Shown one piece after another: positions 27,385 through 35,522 of a DNA stretch of 64,000 nt. This stretch comes from Bremerella alba (GTDB lineage: Bacteria > Planctomycetota > Planctomycetia > Pirellulales > Pirellulaceae): NCBI RefSeq assembly GCF_013618625.1, contig NZ_JABRWO010000010.1, positions 124,001-188,000 of the forward strand, given 5' to 3'. Position numbers and translations under genes: made by a program. A model generated the notes under the pieces. It had not been told where the DNA came from. It did no database searches and worked only from the letters and a program-made list of their open reading frames with translations. Within the stretch, counting starts at the first letter, position 1, and the number at the start of each line of letters is the position of its first letter.

Positions 27385-28125
27385 CTACCGTTTATGGGTC
27401 CAGTCGGGATGTGCAAATTTGGCCGATTCAATCAGTTGAGCGGATTCTATCTCTTTATCGGTCAGCGGTAATTGAGTGTAACTTCTTTGGAACGTGGACT
27501 TTAAGCATGCCTGCCACTGGTCGGATAGCATTTCGACAGATATTTTCTGTCCGGTAATTTCTTCAAGACCCAGCAATTCAGGCGCACAGGGTGATTGTTG
27601 CACGATCACACTCCCGTGTTGCAGAACGGCAACCTGATGGCGTCGTTGAGCACTGCCACAAATCTTGTTGTCGTCAACAATTACATCAACTTCATGGCGT
27701 CGCTGGAAACAAAGAAATGGTTCGACCGTCGTTTTGGCCTGCGGCTTACCGCTTAGGTGGGCGTTAATCCCCCACTTTGCTAGCACGTCGATCAACGTCT
27801 CATGGAATAGATCGAACCAGCGCGTTGTCTCTTCGGAGCGTGAATCGCGTACCGGGGCAACAAAGCTGTAAGTCAATTCGCGATCATGCATGATGGCCCC
27901 CCCGCCAGAGGCCCGGCGGACGCAGACGCAATCTAAACTAGCCTTGTGTCGCTGGCGATCACCAACCTTTTGGAAGTAGCCAAGCGAGAGGGTTGGTTCG
28001 CTCCAACTGTAAAAACGCAGGGTCGGCATCCCCAGATCGACCGCGCCGCGCAAGATGGCTTCATCGACCGCCATATTCCAAGTACCGCGCGCTGGTGGGT
28101 CGACGATTAAACGCATCTCGTTCAT
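27385..28125 (-). CDS. Lipoate-protein ligase family (LplA/LipM-like)
   Basis: About 246 residues of the biotin/lipoate ligase fold. Signatures: NMAVDEAILRG, RFYSWSEPTLSLGYFQ, the RRASGGGAIMHDRELTYS lipoyl-binding loop, and the catalytic lysine region VDDNKICGSAQRR. It attaches lipoate, or transfers octanoate, to carrier lysines. It is the last gene of the glycine cleavage operon, whose H protein needs exactly this modification, so GcvH is the likely substrate. LplA and LipM cannot be told apart safely by eye. Start is ATG 28125; the frame continues upstream through an intergenic palindrome and is not coding there. Confidence 0.86.
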   Translation of the reverse strand: MNEMRLIVDPPARGTWNMAVDEAILRGAVDLGMPTLRFYSWSEPTLSLGYFQKVGDRQRHKASLDCVCVRRASGGGAIMHDRELTYSFVAPVRDSRSEETTRWFDLFHETLIDVLAKWGINAHLSGKPQAKTTVEPFLCFQRRHEVDVIVDDNKICGSAQRRHQVAVLQHGSVIVQQSPCAPELLGLEEITGQKISVEMLSDQWQACLKSTFQRSYTQLPLTDKEIESAQLIESAKFAHPDWTHKR

Positions 28126-28232
28126 GGAAACTCGCTCAGGTCTCCGCTTCACCCTCGGCAGAGATGATTCGGTTGAAGTGACAAGCGATGGGGAAGTCTT
28201 TCCATTCCATAGAGAGAAATCCCTCATCCAAA

Positions 28233-28256
28233 CCCTCTCCCAGCAAAGGGAGAGGG
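28233..28256. repeat. Palindromic intergenic element between gcvPB and lipoate ligase gene
   Basis: Perfect nine-base inverted repeat CCCTCTCCC/GGGAGAGGG with a six-base spacer. GC-only stem without a T tract, so more like a dispersed intergenic repeat or an mRNA hairpin than a terminator. Confidence 0.6.
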
Positions 28257-28292
28257 GGCAAGAGAGTAATTACTGACCCTAAAGTCGGGTAA

Positions 28293-29753
28293 CTAGCTGC
28301 CACAGAAGTCGGCCCGCAGGCAAGGGCTTCTTGCTGCCTGGACCTCGTTCGGACGACTAATGGGGGTCGTATGCGGAGCTTCGTGTAGCAATTCGGCGTC
28401 TTCTTCGGTGATCTTGAAGAGCGTTTGGACGAACGCGTCGAGGGTTTCCTTACTCTCGGTTTCCGTTGGCTCGACCATAATGGCTTCGGGAATCGTCAAC
28501 GGAAAGTAAACCGTCGGAGCGTGGAAGCCATAGTCGAGCAGGCGTTTGCCGATGTCCATTGCGGTGATGCCCCGTTCCTTTTTCAGGTCGGCGGCAGAAG
28601 CCACAAATTCGTGCATGCAGCGCTCGCCTCGTGGAACTGGGAGAAAGTGCTTTACCTTGCTCAGCAGGTAGTTCGCATTGAGCACGGCATTTTCGGAAAT
28701 TTCTCGCAGTCCTTGAGGCCCATGCGAAAGGATGTAGCAGTAGGCACGCACGAGGACGCCTGTGTTGCCAAAGAAGCTTCGCACACGGCCAATCGATTCA
28801 GGGCGATTGAAGTCGAGCGTGTAACGATCGCCCTCTTTTTCGACGATAGGCGAAGGGAGGAACGGCTTTAGCTTCTCGGTCACGCAAATCGGACCGGCAC
28901 CAGGACCACCGCCGCCATGGGGGCCACTGAAGGTCTTGTGTGGGTTGTAGTGCATCATGTCGGCGCCGAAGTCGCCAGGGCGTGCGATGCCGAGAATAGC
29001 ATTCATATTGGCACCATCCAGATAGACGAGGCCTCCCTTTTCATGCACCGCATCAGCGATCTCACGCATGTTCTTCTCGAACAGGCCCAAGGTGCTCGGG
29101 TTGGTGATCATCAGCACGGCGATATCATCGGTCAACTTCTTGCGGAAGTCGTCCATATCGACGCCACCGTTGGGATCGCTCTTGATGCTGATGGCCTTGA
29201 AGCCGGCCATTTGAGCACTGGCCGGGTTGGTCCCATGCGAACTGTCAGGAGCCAACACCACTTTGCGTTCTTCGCCGATGCTTTTGAAGTACTTGGCAGC
29301 GGCCATCAAAGCCGTCAGTTCGCCGTGAGCCCCAGCGGCTGGTTGCAGCGAGCACGCTGGCAGGCCCGAGATCTCTGAGAAGATACCCTGCAATTCGTAA
29401 AGCAATTGCAGCATTCCCTGAATGGTCGATTCGTCCTGGTAAGGATGCAGGTCGACGATACCTGGCAGCGAAGCAAGACGCTCGTTCCGCTTCGGGTTGT
29501 ACTTCATGGTGCACGAACCGAGCGGATAGTAGTGCGTGTCGACCGACATGTTTTTGGTCGACAGGTTCGTGTAGTGACGAACGACTTCCCCTTCGGTTAG
29601 TTCCGGCAGCCGGGGCGTTTCGTCCGCGAGGAAGTTTGCAGGCAGGAGGTCCTCGAGCGGTTGCTCAGGCACATCGCACGCCGGCCAATGCATGGCCACT
29701 CGGCCTGGATGGGAAAGCTCTGACAGAAGTTGGGTAGCTTGTTGGTTACGCAT
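28293..29753 (-). CDS. gcvPB: Glycine dehydrogenase (decarboxylating) subunit 2
   Basis: C-terminal half of the two-subunit P protein; with GcvPA it decarboxylates glycine and passes the aminomethyl group to lipoyl-GcvH. 486 residues, the normal size. Signatures: STKNMSVDTHYYPLGSCTMK, APDSSHGTNPASAQMAGF, and the PLP lysine in MMHYNPHKTFSGPHGGGGPG (Lys273). Its start overlaps the gcvPA stop by eight bases, which suggests translational coupling of the two subunits. The C-terminus (SRPNEVQAARSPC...) is slightly longer than in most homologues. Confidence 0.96.
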   Translation of the reverse strand: MRNQQATQLLSELSHPGRVAMHWPACDVPEQPLEDLLPANFLADETPRLPELTEGEVVRHYTNLSTKNMSVDTHYYPLGSCTMKYNPKRNERLASLPGIVDLHPYQDESTIQGMLQLLYELQGIFSEISGLPACSLQPAAGAHGELTALMAAAKYFKSIGEERKVVLAPDSSHGTNPASAQMAGFKAISIKSDPNGGVDMDDFRKKLTDDIAVLMITNPSTLGLFEKNMREIADAVHEKGGLVYLDGANMNAILGIARPGDFGADMMHYNPHKTFSGPHGGGGPGAGPICVTEKLKPFLPSPIVEKEGDRYTLDFNRPESIGRVRSFFGNTGVLVRAYCYILSHGPQGLREISENAVLNANYLLSKVKHFLPVPRGERCMHEFVASAADLKKERGITAMDIGKRLLDYGFHAPTVYFPLTIPEAIMVEPTETESKETLDAFVQTLFKITEEDAELLHEAPHTTPISRPNEVQAARSPCLRADFCGS

Positions 29754-31119
29754 GGATCGTGGAACCCCCGGTGTGGCAGAGGGAGAAAGTTCGGGTCAAG
29801 GCATCGATTTCGGTCTTGGTGCGTTTCTCGGTCACGCAAACCAGGAAGCAGTCTTCCATCTCGGGGAAGAATTGACCCAGCGGCACACCGCCCAGGAAGC
29901 CGGCTTCACGTGCTTCGGCCAGAAGACCATCGACATTTCCTTGCGTATCGCGAAGGACGAATTCTTTAAAGAACGGGCTGCCGCCAAACACCGTCTCCAA
30001 CCGGTCGACTTCGGTGAGCTTCTGCTGAGCGTAGTGAGCCTTTTGGGTGCACAGCGTCGCGGCTTGCTTCAGGCCACCGGGACCCAGCAGCGACAGATAG
30101 ATCGAAGCACGCAGGGCAAACAAACCTTGGTTCGTGCAGATATTGCTGGTCGCTTTCTCGCGACGAATGTGTTGTTCCCGCGTTTGCAGCGTCAGCACCC
30201 AGCAGCGTTTGCCGCGGCGGTCTTCGGTTTGGCCGACGATTCGGCCCGGCAGACGACGAACAAACTGATCGTTGCAGGCCATGATGCCCAGGTAGGGGCC
30301 GCCGTATTGCATCGGCGAGCCGAGCGAATGTCCTTCGGCCACGGCGATATCGGCACCCAAGTCGCCAGGACGCTTGAGCAAGCCCAGGCTGATCGGATCG
30401 AAACTTTGGATGACGACGGCATCACTCTTGTGGGCGATCTCCGCAATCGCAGCGACATCTTCAACACCGCCGAAGAAATTCGGCGACTGAACGACCACAC
30501 AGTTTGTGCTGGCGTCGATCGAGGCTTCGACCTGGGCCAGATCGGCGATGCCATCGGGGCAGGCGACTTCAATGATTTCGATGCCCAGATCGATAAAATA
30601 AGTTTGCAAAATCTGGCGGTATTCCGGATGAACCGAACCGAGGACCACCACCTTTTCGCCCCGTTTGCCGGTGTTGAGCGCCATGATGACCGCTTCGGCC
30701 AACGCGCTGCCGCCGTCGTATAGACTGGCGTTAGAAAGGTCCATGCCGGTTAGGTCGCAGATCAATGTTTGATATTCAAACATGGCCTGCAGGTTACCTT
30801 GCGAGACTTCCGGCTGATAAGGAGTATAGGAAGTGTAGAACTCGCCGCGGGATGCCAACGCGTCGACAGCCGCCGGCACAAAGTGATCGTAACTTCCACC
30901 ACCCAGGAAGCAGGCATGGGTCGCTGGAGAAGCGTTCTTTGCGGCCAAGGCCGAAAGGTGCTGCGTTAGCTCTAGTTCGCCCATCTGCGGCGGAAGGTTC
31001 AAGTCACGTTTGAGTCGCAAGTCTTCCGGAATGGTACCAAACAACTCTTCAATCGAATCGACTCCGATCGACGTCAGCATGGCTGCCTGATCGTCCGGAG
31101 TGTTGTAGAGATAGCTCAT
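29746..31119 (-). CDS. gcvPA: Glycine dehydrogenase (decarboxylating) subunit 1
   Basis: N-terminal-type subunit of the split P protein. 457 residues. Signatures: MSYLYNTPDDQAAMLTSIGV at the start, FLGGGSYDHFVPAAVDALAS, FYTSYTPYQPEVSQGNLQAM and YGGPYLGIMACNDQFVRRLP, then LTLQTREQHIRREKATSNIC. All are hallmarks of the GcvPA family, which forms a heterotetramer with GcvPB. It lies 116 bases after gcvH; that gap carries a repeat element (separate entry). Confidence 0.96.
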   Translation of the reverse strand: MSYLYNTPDDQAAMLTSIGVDSIEELFGTIPEDLRLKRDLNLPPQMGELELTQHLSALAAKNASPATHACFLGGGSYDHFVPAAVDALASRGEFYTSYTPYQPEVSQGNLQAMFEYQTLICDLTGMDLSNASLYDGGSALAEAVIMALNTGKRGEKVVVLGSVHPEYRQILQTYFIDLGIEIIEVACPDGIADLAQVEASIDASTNCVVVQSPNFFGGVEDVAAIAEIAHKSDAVVIQSFDPISLGLLKRPGDLGADIAVAEGHSLGSPMQYGGPYLGIMACNDQFVRRLPGRIVGQTEDRRGKRCWVLTLQTREQHIRREKATSNICTNQGLFALRASIYLSLLGPGGLKQAATLCTQKAHYAQQKLTEVDRLETVFGGSPFFKEFVLRDTQGNVDGLLAEAREAGFLGGVPLGQFFPEMEDCFLVCVTEKRTKTEIDALTRTFSLCHTGGSTIHA

Positions 31120-31140
31120 CCAGTCTGTTCCAAAAATTTA

Positions 31141-31222
31141 GTGTTCAGTTTTCAGTGTTCGGTTTTCAGCGGGGGAGAGGGAGAAGCATTCTTGACTGAA
31201 CACTTCCCACTGAAAACTTCAA
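31141..31222. repeat. Direct and inverted repeat cluster between gcvH and gcvPA
   Basis: Two tandem 14-base copies, GTGTTCAGTTTTCA and GTGTTCGGTTTTCA (31141-31168), are followed about 25 bases later by inverse copies of the same words, CTGAACAC and CTGAAAAC (31196-31217). The arms can pair, giving an imperfect hairpin inside the gcv transcript. Similar TTCAGTTTTCAG strings are known as dispersed intergenic repeats. Confidence 0.65.
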
Positions 31223-31235
31223 GCTAAGAAGGGGC

Positions 31236-31631
31236 CTAGCCCTCTTCCTCACACATTTTGTCGTAGGCGGCTTTATCCATCAGATCGGAAAGGGCCGAGT
31301 CGTCACTGATTTTGATCTTGGCGATCCAGCCGTTGTCGTACGCGTCTTCGTGCAGCGAATCGAGGTTGTCTGGCAGAGCCGTGTTGGCTTCGAGTACTTC
31401 GCCGGTTACCGGTGCGTAGATATCACTAACCGCTTTGACCGACTCGATTTCACCGAACGATTCGCCAGCGGTGACTTCCTTGCCCACTTCGGGCAGTTCC
31501 AAGTAAACCAGGTCGTTCAGGGCTTCGATCGCGTGGGAACTGATGCCGACCGTGGCAATCTTTGCGCCGTCCGACTCTTCCACTTTGACCCATTCGTGCG
31601 TTTTGGCGAAAAGCAAATTGTCCGTGGACAT
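31236..31631 (-). CDS. gcvH: Glycine cleavage system H protein
   Basis: Lipoyl carrier of the glycine cleavage complex. 131 residues, the usual length. The lipoylated lysine is Lys66 in GEIESVKAVSDIYAPVTGEV; the start FAKTHEWVKVEE and the GWIAKIKISD region are canonical. AGGAG lies upstream of ATG 31631. Probably modified by the lipoate ligase at the end of the same operon. Confidence 0.97.
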   Translation of the reverse strand: MSTDNLLFAKTHEWVKVEESDGAKIATVGISSHAIEALNDLVYLELPEVGKEVTAGESFGEIESVKAVSDIYAPVTGEVLEANTALPDNLDSLHEDAYDNGWIAKIKISDDSALSDLMDKAAYDKMCEEEG

Positions 31632-31702
31632 GATCGGGGAACTCCTAACTTACCTGCGTTGAAATTGCGTTGAATTGAGTAATGGGGAGAGGGCCGTTTT
31701 GT

Positions 31703-32806
31703 CTATTTCCGCTTATAAAATGGTAGCGGAACGACCTTCGCGGCATGGCGTTTACCCCGAACGTCGACATCGATCATCGTCCCCTCAGCTGCATATTGCC
31801 GAGAAACGTAACCTATCGCAATGGGCGCTGCCAGGGTGGGCGATTGAGAACCACTAGTCACTTCGCCGATTTGTTCGTCACCCGAGTAAAGCGGGTAATG
31901 CTCGCGCGGAACACGCCGATCTTGCATCGCCAGCCCGACACGCACCGGAAGTGAATCCTTGTCGATCGCTTCCAGAGCTGCCTTGCCGATGAACTCGTGG
32001 TCCCACGACATCGCGAAACCTAGGCCGGCTTGCAGCGGTGTAATTTCTTCGGAAAGCTCGTGCCCATACAGCGGCATGGCTGCTTCCAGACGTAAGGTAT
32101 CGCGGGCACCCAGTCCGACAGCATGGCCACCCACTTCGGCAGCCGCCACATGCAAGGCTTCCCAAACGGCAATCGCGTTTTCCGCTGGAACGGTTAGTTC
32201 GACACCATCTTCGCCGGTGTAGCCAGTCCGGCTTACGAGCCCTGGGTGGCTGAGAATGGTCGCTTCACGACCTTGATAATATTTCAGCTCTGCGATGTCC
32301 CCTTCGACCAGGTTTTGGGAGATGGCCATCGCCCGAGGACCCTGCACGGCGATCATGGCCGTTTGTTCGGTACAGTCGGTGAACTTCACGTCGTCTGGCA
32401 GGCGAGCGTTGATCCACGCGGCGATCTTCTCGCGGTTGCCAGCGTTAACGACCATCCATGTGTAAGACTTACCGTCGCCGTCTTGCAGATGATAGGTGAG
32501 GATGTCGTCGAGAATGCCGCCGTCTTCTTTACAGACCAGCCCATAGCGAATGCGGCCTGGCTTTAAATCAGCCACCTTGCGGGTGACCAATCCATCGATG
32601 AACTCGAGAGCATTGGCCCCATCGAAGCGAAAGCGGGCCATATGCGAAACGTCGAACAAACCGACGGCGTTTCGAGTGGCGTTGTGCTCGTCAATGATCG
32701 ACGTGTACTGAACCGGCATCGACCAGCCGGTAAAGTCGACCATTCGTCCCCCGTTCGCGGCGTGCCAGTTGTAGAGTGGTGTTTTTTTCAGTGTTTCGGT
32801 TGTCAT
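31703..32806 (-). CDS. gcvT: Aminomethyltransferase (glycine cleavage T protein)
   Basis: Transfers the aminomethyl carbon from GcvH to tetrahydrofolate with release of ammonia. 367 residues. Signatures: GWSMPVQYTSIIDEHNATRN, LFDVSHMARFRFDGANALEF, the folate-site region RTGYTGEDGVELTVP, and the C-terminal RVGLAMQDRRVPREHYPLY barrel domain. First gene of the operon gcvT-gcvH-gcvPA-gcvPB-lipoate ligase, all leftward. Its 273-base upstream region is described separately. Confidence 0.96.
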   Translation of the reverse strand: MTTETLKKTPLYNWHAANGGRMVDFTGWSMPVQYTSIIDEHNATRNAVGLFDVSHMARFRFDGANALEFIDGLVTRKVADLKPGRIRYGLVCKEDGGILDDILTYHLQDGDGKSYTWMVVNAGNREKIAAWINARLPDDVKFTDCTEQTAMIAVQGPRAMAISQNLVEGDIAELKYYQGREATILSHPGLVSRTGYTGEDGVELTVPAENAIAVWEALHVAAAEVGGHAVGLGARDTLRLEAAMPLYGHELSEEITPLQAGLGFAMSWDHEFIGKAALEAIDKDSLPVRVGLAMQDRRVPREHYPLYSGDEQIGEVTSGSQSPTLAAPIAIGYVSRQYAAEGTMIDVDVRGKRHAAKVVPLPFYKRK

Positions 32807-33079
32807 CCGTCGAACGTTTCGTTTTCTCGTCCAGGCCAGTCACCGCGCAAGTAGAGTGCTCTGGTCGATTTCCCTTTCGAGAAAAAGCCAGTGACGGTGA
32901 CCGCGTCGCCGCTAAAAGTGCGGGGCTCAGTCGAGCTAAGATGCCAATAAGCAAGGAACAAAGTGATAGCTTGCGATTGTATACGATCAGGCGCGAGTGA
33001 ACAGGGGCAAGCTCTGGGAGAAAGTGGAGGTAACAGTTGCGATTGTCACCATGTACTAATCAACATGGACTCTGATTGA
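32807..33079 (-). promoter_or_regulatory. Long upstream leader of the glycine cleavage operon
   Basis: Between gcvT and the DUF1569 gene. Leftward-read sequence has a TATACA hexamer near 32975-32980 as a possible -10 box, and further down CGGTCACCG (about 32897-32905) can pair with CGGTGACTG (about 32837-32845), enclosing a 50-base loop. I do not see the glycine riboswitch core motifs, so any regulatory RNA here would be of another kind. Low certainty. Confidence 0.3.
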
Positions 33080-33586
33080 CTATCGGACCGAATCGTCGCT
33101 TGGTACTTGCAGAAAACGAAGGTGATGCGCCGCATGTGCGGCATGCACACGATGCAGCATTTCCCGATCTAAGCTGCCGAAGCCAGGGTGTGGATAAAAA
33201 GAGCCCTGGTGTTGAAGGAATCGCTCGACGCTACTCTCCAACGCGGCAACTTCCTCGTCATCCCTTAACTCGTTAGCAGGTACGAACATTGGGGCAGTGG
33301 GAACTCCACGAGGAGAATCACCACTTAGCACCTTGGGCAGTAACGTCCGACGCACGATCGGGCGAAGAAAAGCGAACATGCCGAAGTACCAGGGATAGCC
33401 ATCAATACTACGGTCTTGGACAGTGCGTATATGCCAGCAAATCTGACCGAGGTCCCAGTTTCCATTACGAATATAGCCGGTGTCTAACAGTCGCCTCGCA
33501 TCGACCACTGCTTCGTCGAGCGTGCTGAACGTCAGTTCCCGTAGAGGGGAGGTAGCGTTGGTGCTACCAGAGGATTGGAGTGCCAT
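33080..33586 (-). CDS. DUF1569 (DinB-like) protein
   Basis: About 168 residues. REMLHRVHAAHAAHHLRFL near the C-terminus and LGQICWHIRTVQDRSIDG near residue 50 carry histidines in the positions of the DinB/DUF1569 four-helix fold, which binds a divalent metal. Enzymatic role unknown; relatives include thiol transferases. Start is ATG 33586 with GGGAG upstream; the frame extends rightward into the tRNA-Leu gene, which cannot be coding. Ends 273 bases before gcvT; not obviously part of that operon. Confidence 0.78.
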   Translation of the reverse strand: MALQSSGSTNATSPLRELTFSTLDEAVVDARRLLDTGYIRNGNWDLGQICWHIRTVQDRSIDGYPWYFGMFAFLRPIVRRTLLPKVLSGDSPRGVPTAPMFVPANELRDDEEVAALESSVERFLQHQGSFYPHPGFGSLDREMLHRVHAAHAAHHLRFLQVPSDDSVR

Positions 33587-33616
33587 TGAGCGACTCCCGT
33601 GTTTATAAGGACAAAG

Positions 33617-33702
33617 TGGCCGAGGCGGGGATCGAACCCGCACGATGGTTACCCATCGCAGGATTTTAAGTCCTGTGCGTCTGCCAATTCCGCCACTCGG
33701 CC
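33617..33702 (-). tRNA. tRNA-Leu (anticodon TAA)
   Basis: An 86-base class II tRNA without encoded CCA. Acceptor stem GGCCGAG/CTCGGCC, discriminator A, D arm TGGCGGAATTGGCAGACGC, anticodon stem CAGGA/TCCTG with loop CTTAAAA giving TAA at 33666-33668, a long variable arm CGATGGGTAACCATCG, and T arm CGGGTTCGATCCCCG. Reads UUA (and UUG by wobble). Confidence 0.96.
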
Positions 33703-34016
33703 TAATGAAAGAATAACCGCCGTCAGGTTTGGTTTTTGGTAAAAAGTGAGTATTTTTTGCTCACCTCGCAACCCAAACCGGTGGTGCGGTGTTATATTGC
33801 TGGGCGTCGGCAACGAGTCGCATTGTGACAGCCTCGGCGAGGAATCACAAGTGGAGCGTTGCCAAACAGTTGGGCAGCACGTACTTATCGACGCTCTGCG
33901 TCCGAGGGCCCAAATGTGTGGATTGATTTTTTGTCCAAGATCGAAACGATTATCGCGAAGTAGCATCAGAACTTCACGTATCGCTGATTAGGGATTCAAG
34001 AAAGAAGTCTAGAACC
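33703..34016. other. Divergent non-coding region with a nested inverted repeat
   Basis: 314 bases between tRNA-Leu (leftward) and a small membrane-protein gene (rightward). It should hold promoters for both. It contains a nested palindrome: GGTTTGG (33726-33732) with CCAAACC (33773-33779) outside, and GTGAG (33746-33750) with CTCAC (33760-33764) inside. No coding frame is convincing. Confidence 0.5.
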
Positions 34017-34274
34017 ATGAACTACCGACAGCCTAGCGTCGTAGAGACCTTGATTTGGCTTGTTGCTGCCGCTATTGCCGCCTTTGTGGCGATTGGCGCG
34101 ACCTTACTGGTTGCAGCGGTAACCATGGTGATGCTACTAGCCAGGATGGCAGGTGAGGCGGCTCGCTCGTTCTTCCAACGCATTTTTGGCAGATCGACGA
34201 TTCACAAACAACATTCCAGGGAACAAGGAGTTCGTCCGACAGTCATCGAAGGGCAGGTCCTCAGTCGAAATTAA
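34017..34274 (+). CDS. Small membrane protein, function unknown
   Basis: 85 residues with one long or two close hydrophobic segments (about residues 10-42: LIWLVAAAIAAFVAIGATLL) and a basic C-terminal half ending in RPTVIEGQVLSRN. Codon use and composition look coding, and an AAGAAAGAAG stretch lies upstream of the ATG. No family recognised. It is followed 147 bases later by the ExbD-like gene on the same strand. Confidence 0.62.
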   Translation: MNYRQPSVVETLIWLVAAAIAAFVAIGATLLVAAVTMVMLLARMAGEAARSFFQRIFGRSTIHKQHSREQGVRPTVIEGQVLSRN

Positions 34275-34421
34275 CTCATTTTGGCACACAAAATGCACTA
34301 CGGCTGAATCTCGAAGTTAAGGGGTAGCTATTCCGGCCAAAGCCGGGGTGAACTTCTTAGGCAAACTTCGGGTCCTACAAATATTGGCAACTTGACCCTT
34401 GGGGATTGGCGAACGAGAAAG

Positions 34422-34685
34422 ATGATCGCACCTCGACATTTTCATTTGGCGGGCACATCGTCGTCGGAACGACTCGATGTGGTGTTATCGCCGACGGGCA
34501 AAACGTTCGTCGACGGCAAGATGATTCCATTGACCGATCTACTGGCAAGCCTATGTGGCGATGATCGCTGCGTGAACACTCACGTGCGTATTTTTGCAGC
34601 AGCTGCTTGCCGTTTCGATCACCTGGCCGATGTCTTTCGGCTGTGCAAAATGCATGGCATCGCGAACGTCGAACTGGTGGCTTAG
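34422..34685 (+). CDS. Small ExbD/TolR-like fragment or conserved hypothetical
   Basis: About 87 residues without a membrane helix. The pattern GKTFVDGKMIPLTDLLASL, a predicted strand (THVRIFAAAACR), then an alternating helix and a strand (FDHLADVFRLCKMHGIANVELV) resembles the periplasmic domain of ExbD/TolR, where a strand with A/D residues precedes a helix and a final strand. The N-terminal anchor of ExbD is absent, so it would be a cytoplasmic stand-alone version. Start at ATG 34422. A reverse-strand frame spans the same place but looks arginine-rich and unnatural. Confidence 0.55.
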   Translation: MIAPRHFHLAGTSSSERLDVVLSPTGKTFVDGKMIPLTDLLASLCGDDRCVNTHVRIFAAAACRFDHLADVFRLCKMHGIANVELVA

Positions 34686-34840
34686 GGGTTTTGCTCATAC
34701 GAGAGGCATGATTTCGGCGGCTATCTACCCATTGCCATAGCCGCCGAGCGTGCGTCGTTCTGAGGCGGTCGATTGACCGCAGCGTTCGCCCCCACCTAAA
34801 ATGATTCCCGAACGTAAGTAACTCTTTCGGGAATCGAATA

Positions 34841-35515
34841 ATGACCGGCGATTTGACGGGCGACCCTGTACGATTGGCAATTGCCATCTGTCCGCTGGCG
34901 GCCTATCTCGCGTTGATTGGCTTTATCAATTTGCGACGTGGTCCTTTTATTACCTCCGGCGGTCGCGATGCGCTAGCACTATCGATTGGGCTTTGTGGTC
35001 TCGCGATGATCGGTCCGCTGGCTCTGATGATGCCAAGTTGGTCAATTAGCGCCTACGGTTCGTATGCCTGGCTGATGATGCTGACGCTTTATTTTCTGAT
35101 GGTGGCCTTCTTTATTTTGACGCGGCGACCACGAATCGTGGCATACAACACGACGATCAAGCATCTGCGCCCCTTATTGCGAGAAGTGGCCGATGCCCTC
35201 GATCCAAGTGCCCGATGGGCGGGTGAATCACTGTTTTTACCTTCGCTGCAGTTGCACCTGATCATGGAAGAGGACTACGGCACGCGTAACGTCCTGATCA
35301 AATCGGTCGGGCCGCGGCAGGACTTCACCGCCTGGCGACAGCTGGAATTGGCCCTAGCTCAAATTGTTCGCCAGCACGAAAAGCTCTCGATCAATCCTTA
35401 CGGTATCTTTCTAGTCGTCGTAGGGATTTTCATGCTGGTGGCCGTCTGTATTCAGGTTTACCTGCACGGAGACTTTGTGAGCTTGTTTCTGCACGAGTTC
35501 TACTTGGATGTGTAA
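34841..35515 (+). CDS. Membrane protein of unknown function
   Basis: 224 residues. Three hydrophobic segments in the first 95 residues (AICPLAAYLALIGFI, LALSIGLCGLAMIGPLAL, WLMMLTLYFLMVAFFI) are followed by a soluble region of about 90 residues (RPRIVAYNTTIKHLRPLL...) and a last helix (GIFLVVVGIFMLVAVCI). No motif recognised. Convergent with the DUF971 gene, with seven bases between ends. Confidence 0.72.
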   Translation: MTGDLTGDPVRLAIAICPLAAYLALIGFINLRRGPFITSGGRDALALSIGLCGLAMIGPLALMMPSWSISAYGSYAWLMMLTLYFLMVAFFILTRRPRIVAYNTTIKHLRPLLREVADALDPSARWAGESLFLPSLQLHLIMEEDYGTRNVLIKSVGPRQDFTAWRQLELALAQIVRQHEKLSINPYGIFLVVVGIFMLVAVCIQVYLHGDFVSLFLHEFYLDV

Positions 35516-35522
35516 TTAGCCG

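Noticed and set aside
29692-30723. Long rightward frame of 343 codons opposite gcvPA
   Set aside because: It lies fully antisense to a well-conserved enzyme gene, has no family resemblance and reflects codon bias of the real gene.
32807-33079. Glycine riboswitch upstream of gcvT
   Set aside because: I looked for the conserved aptamer cores on the leftward strand and did not find them.
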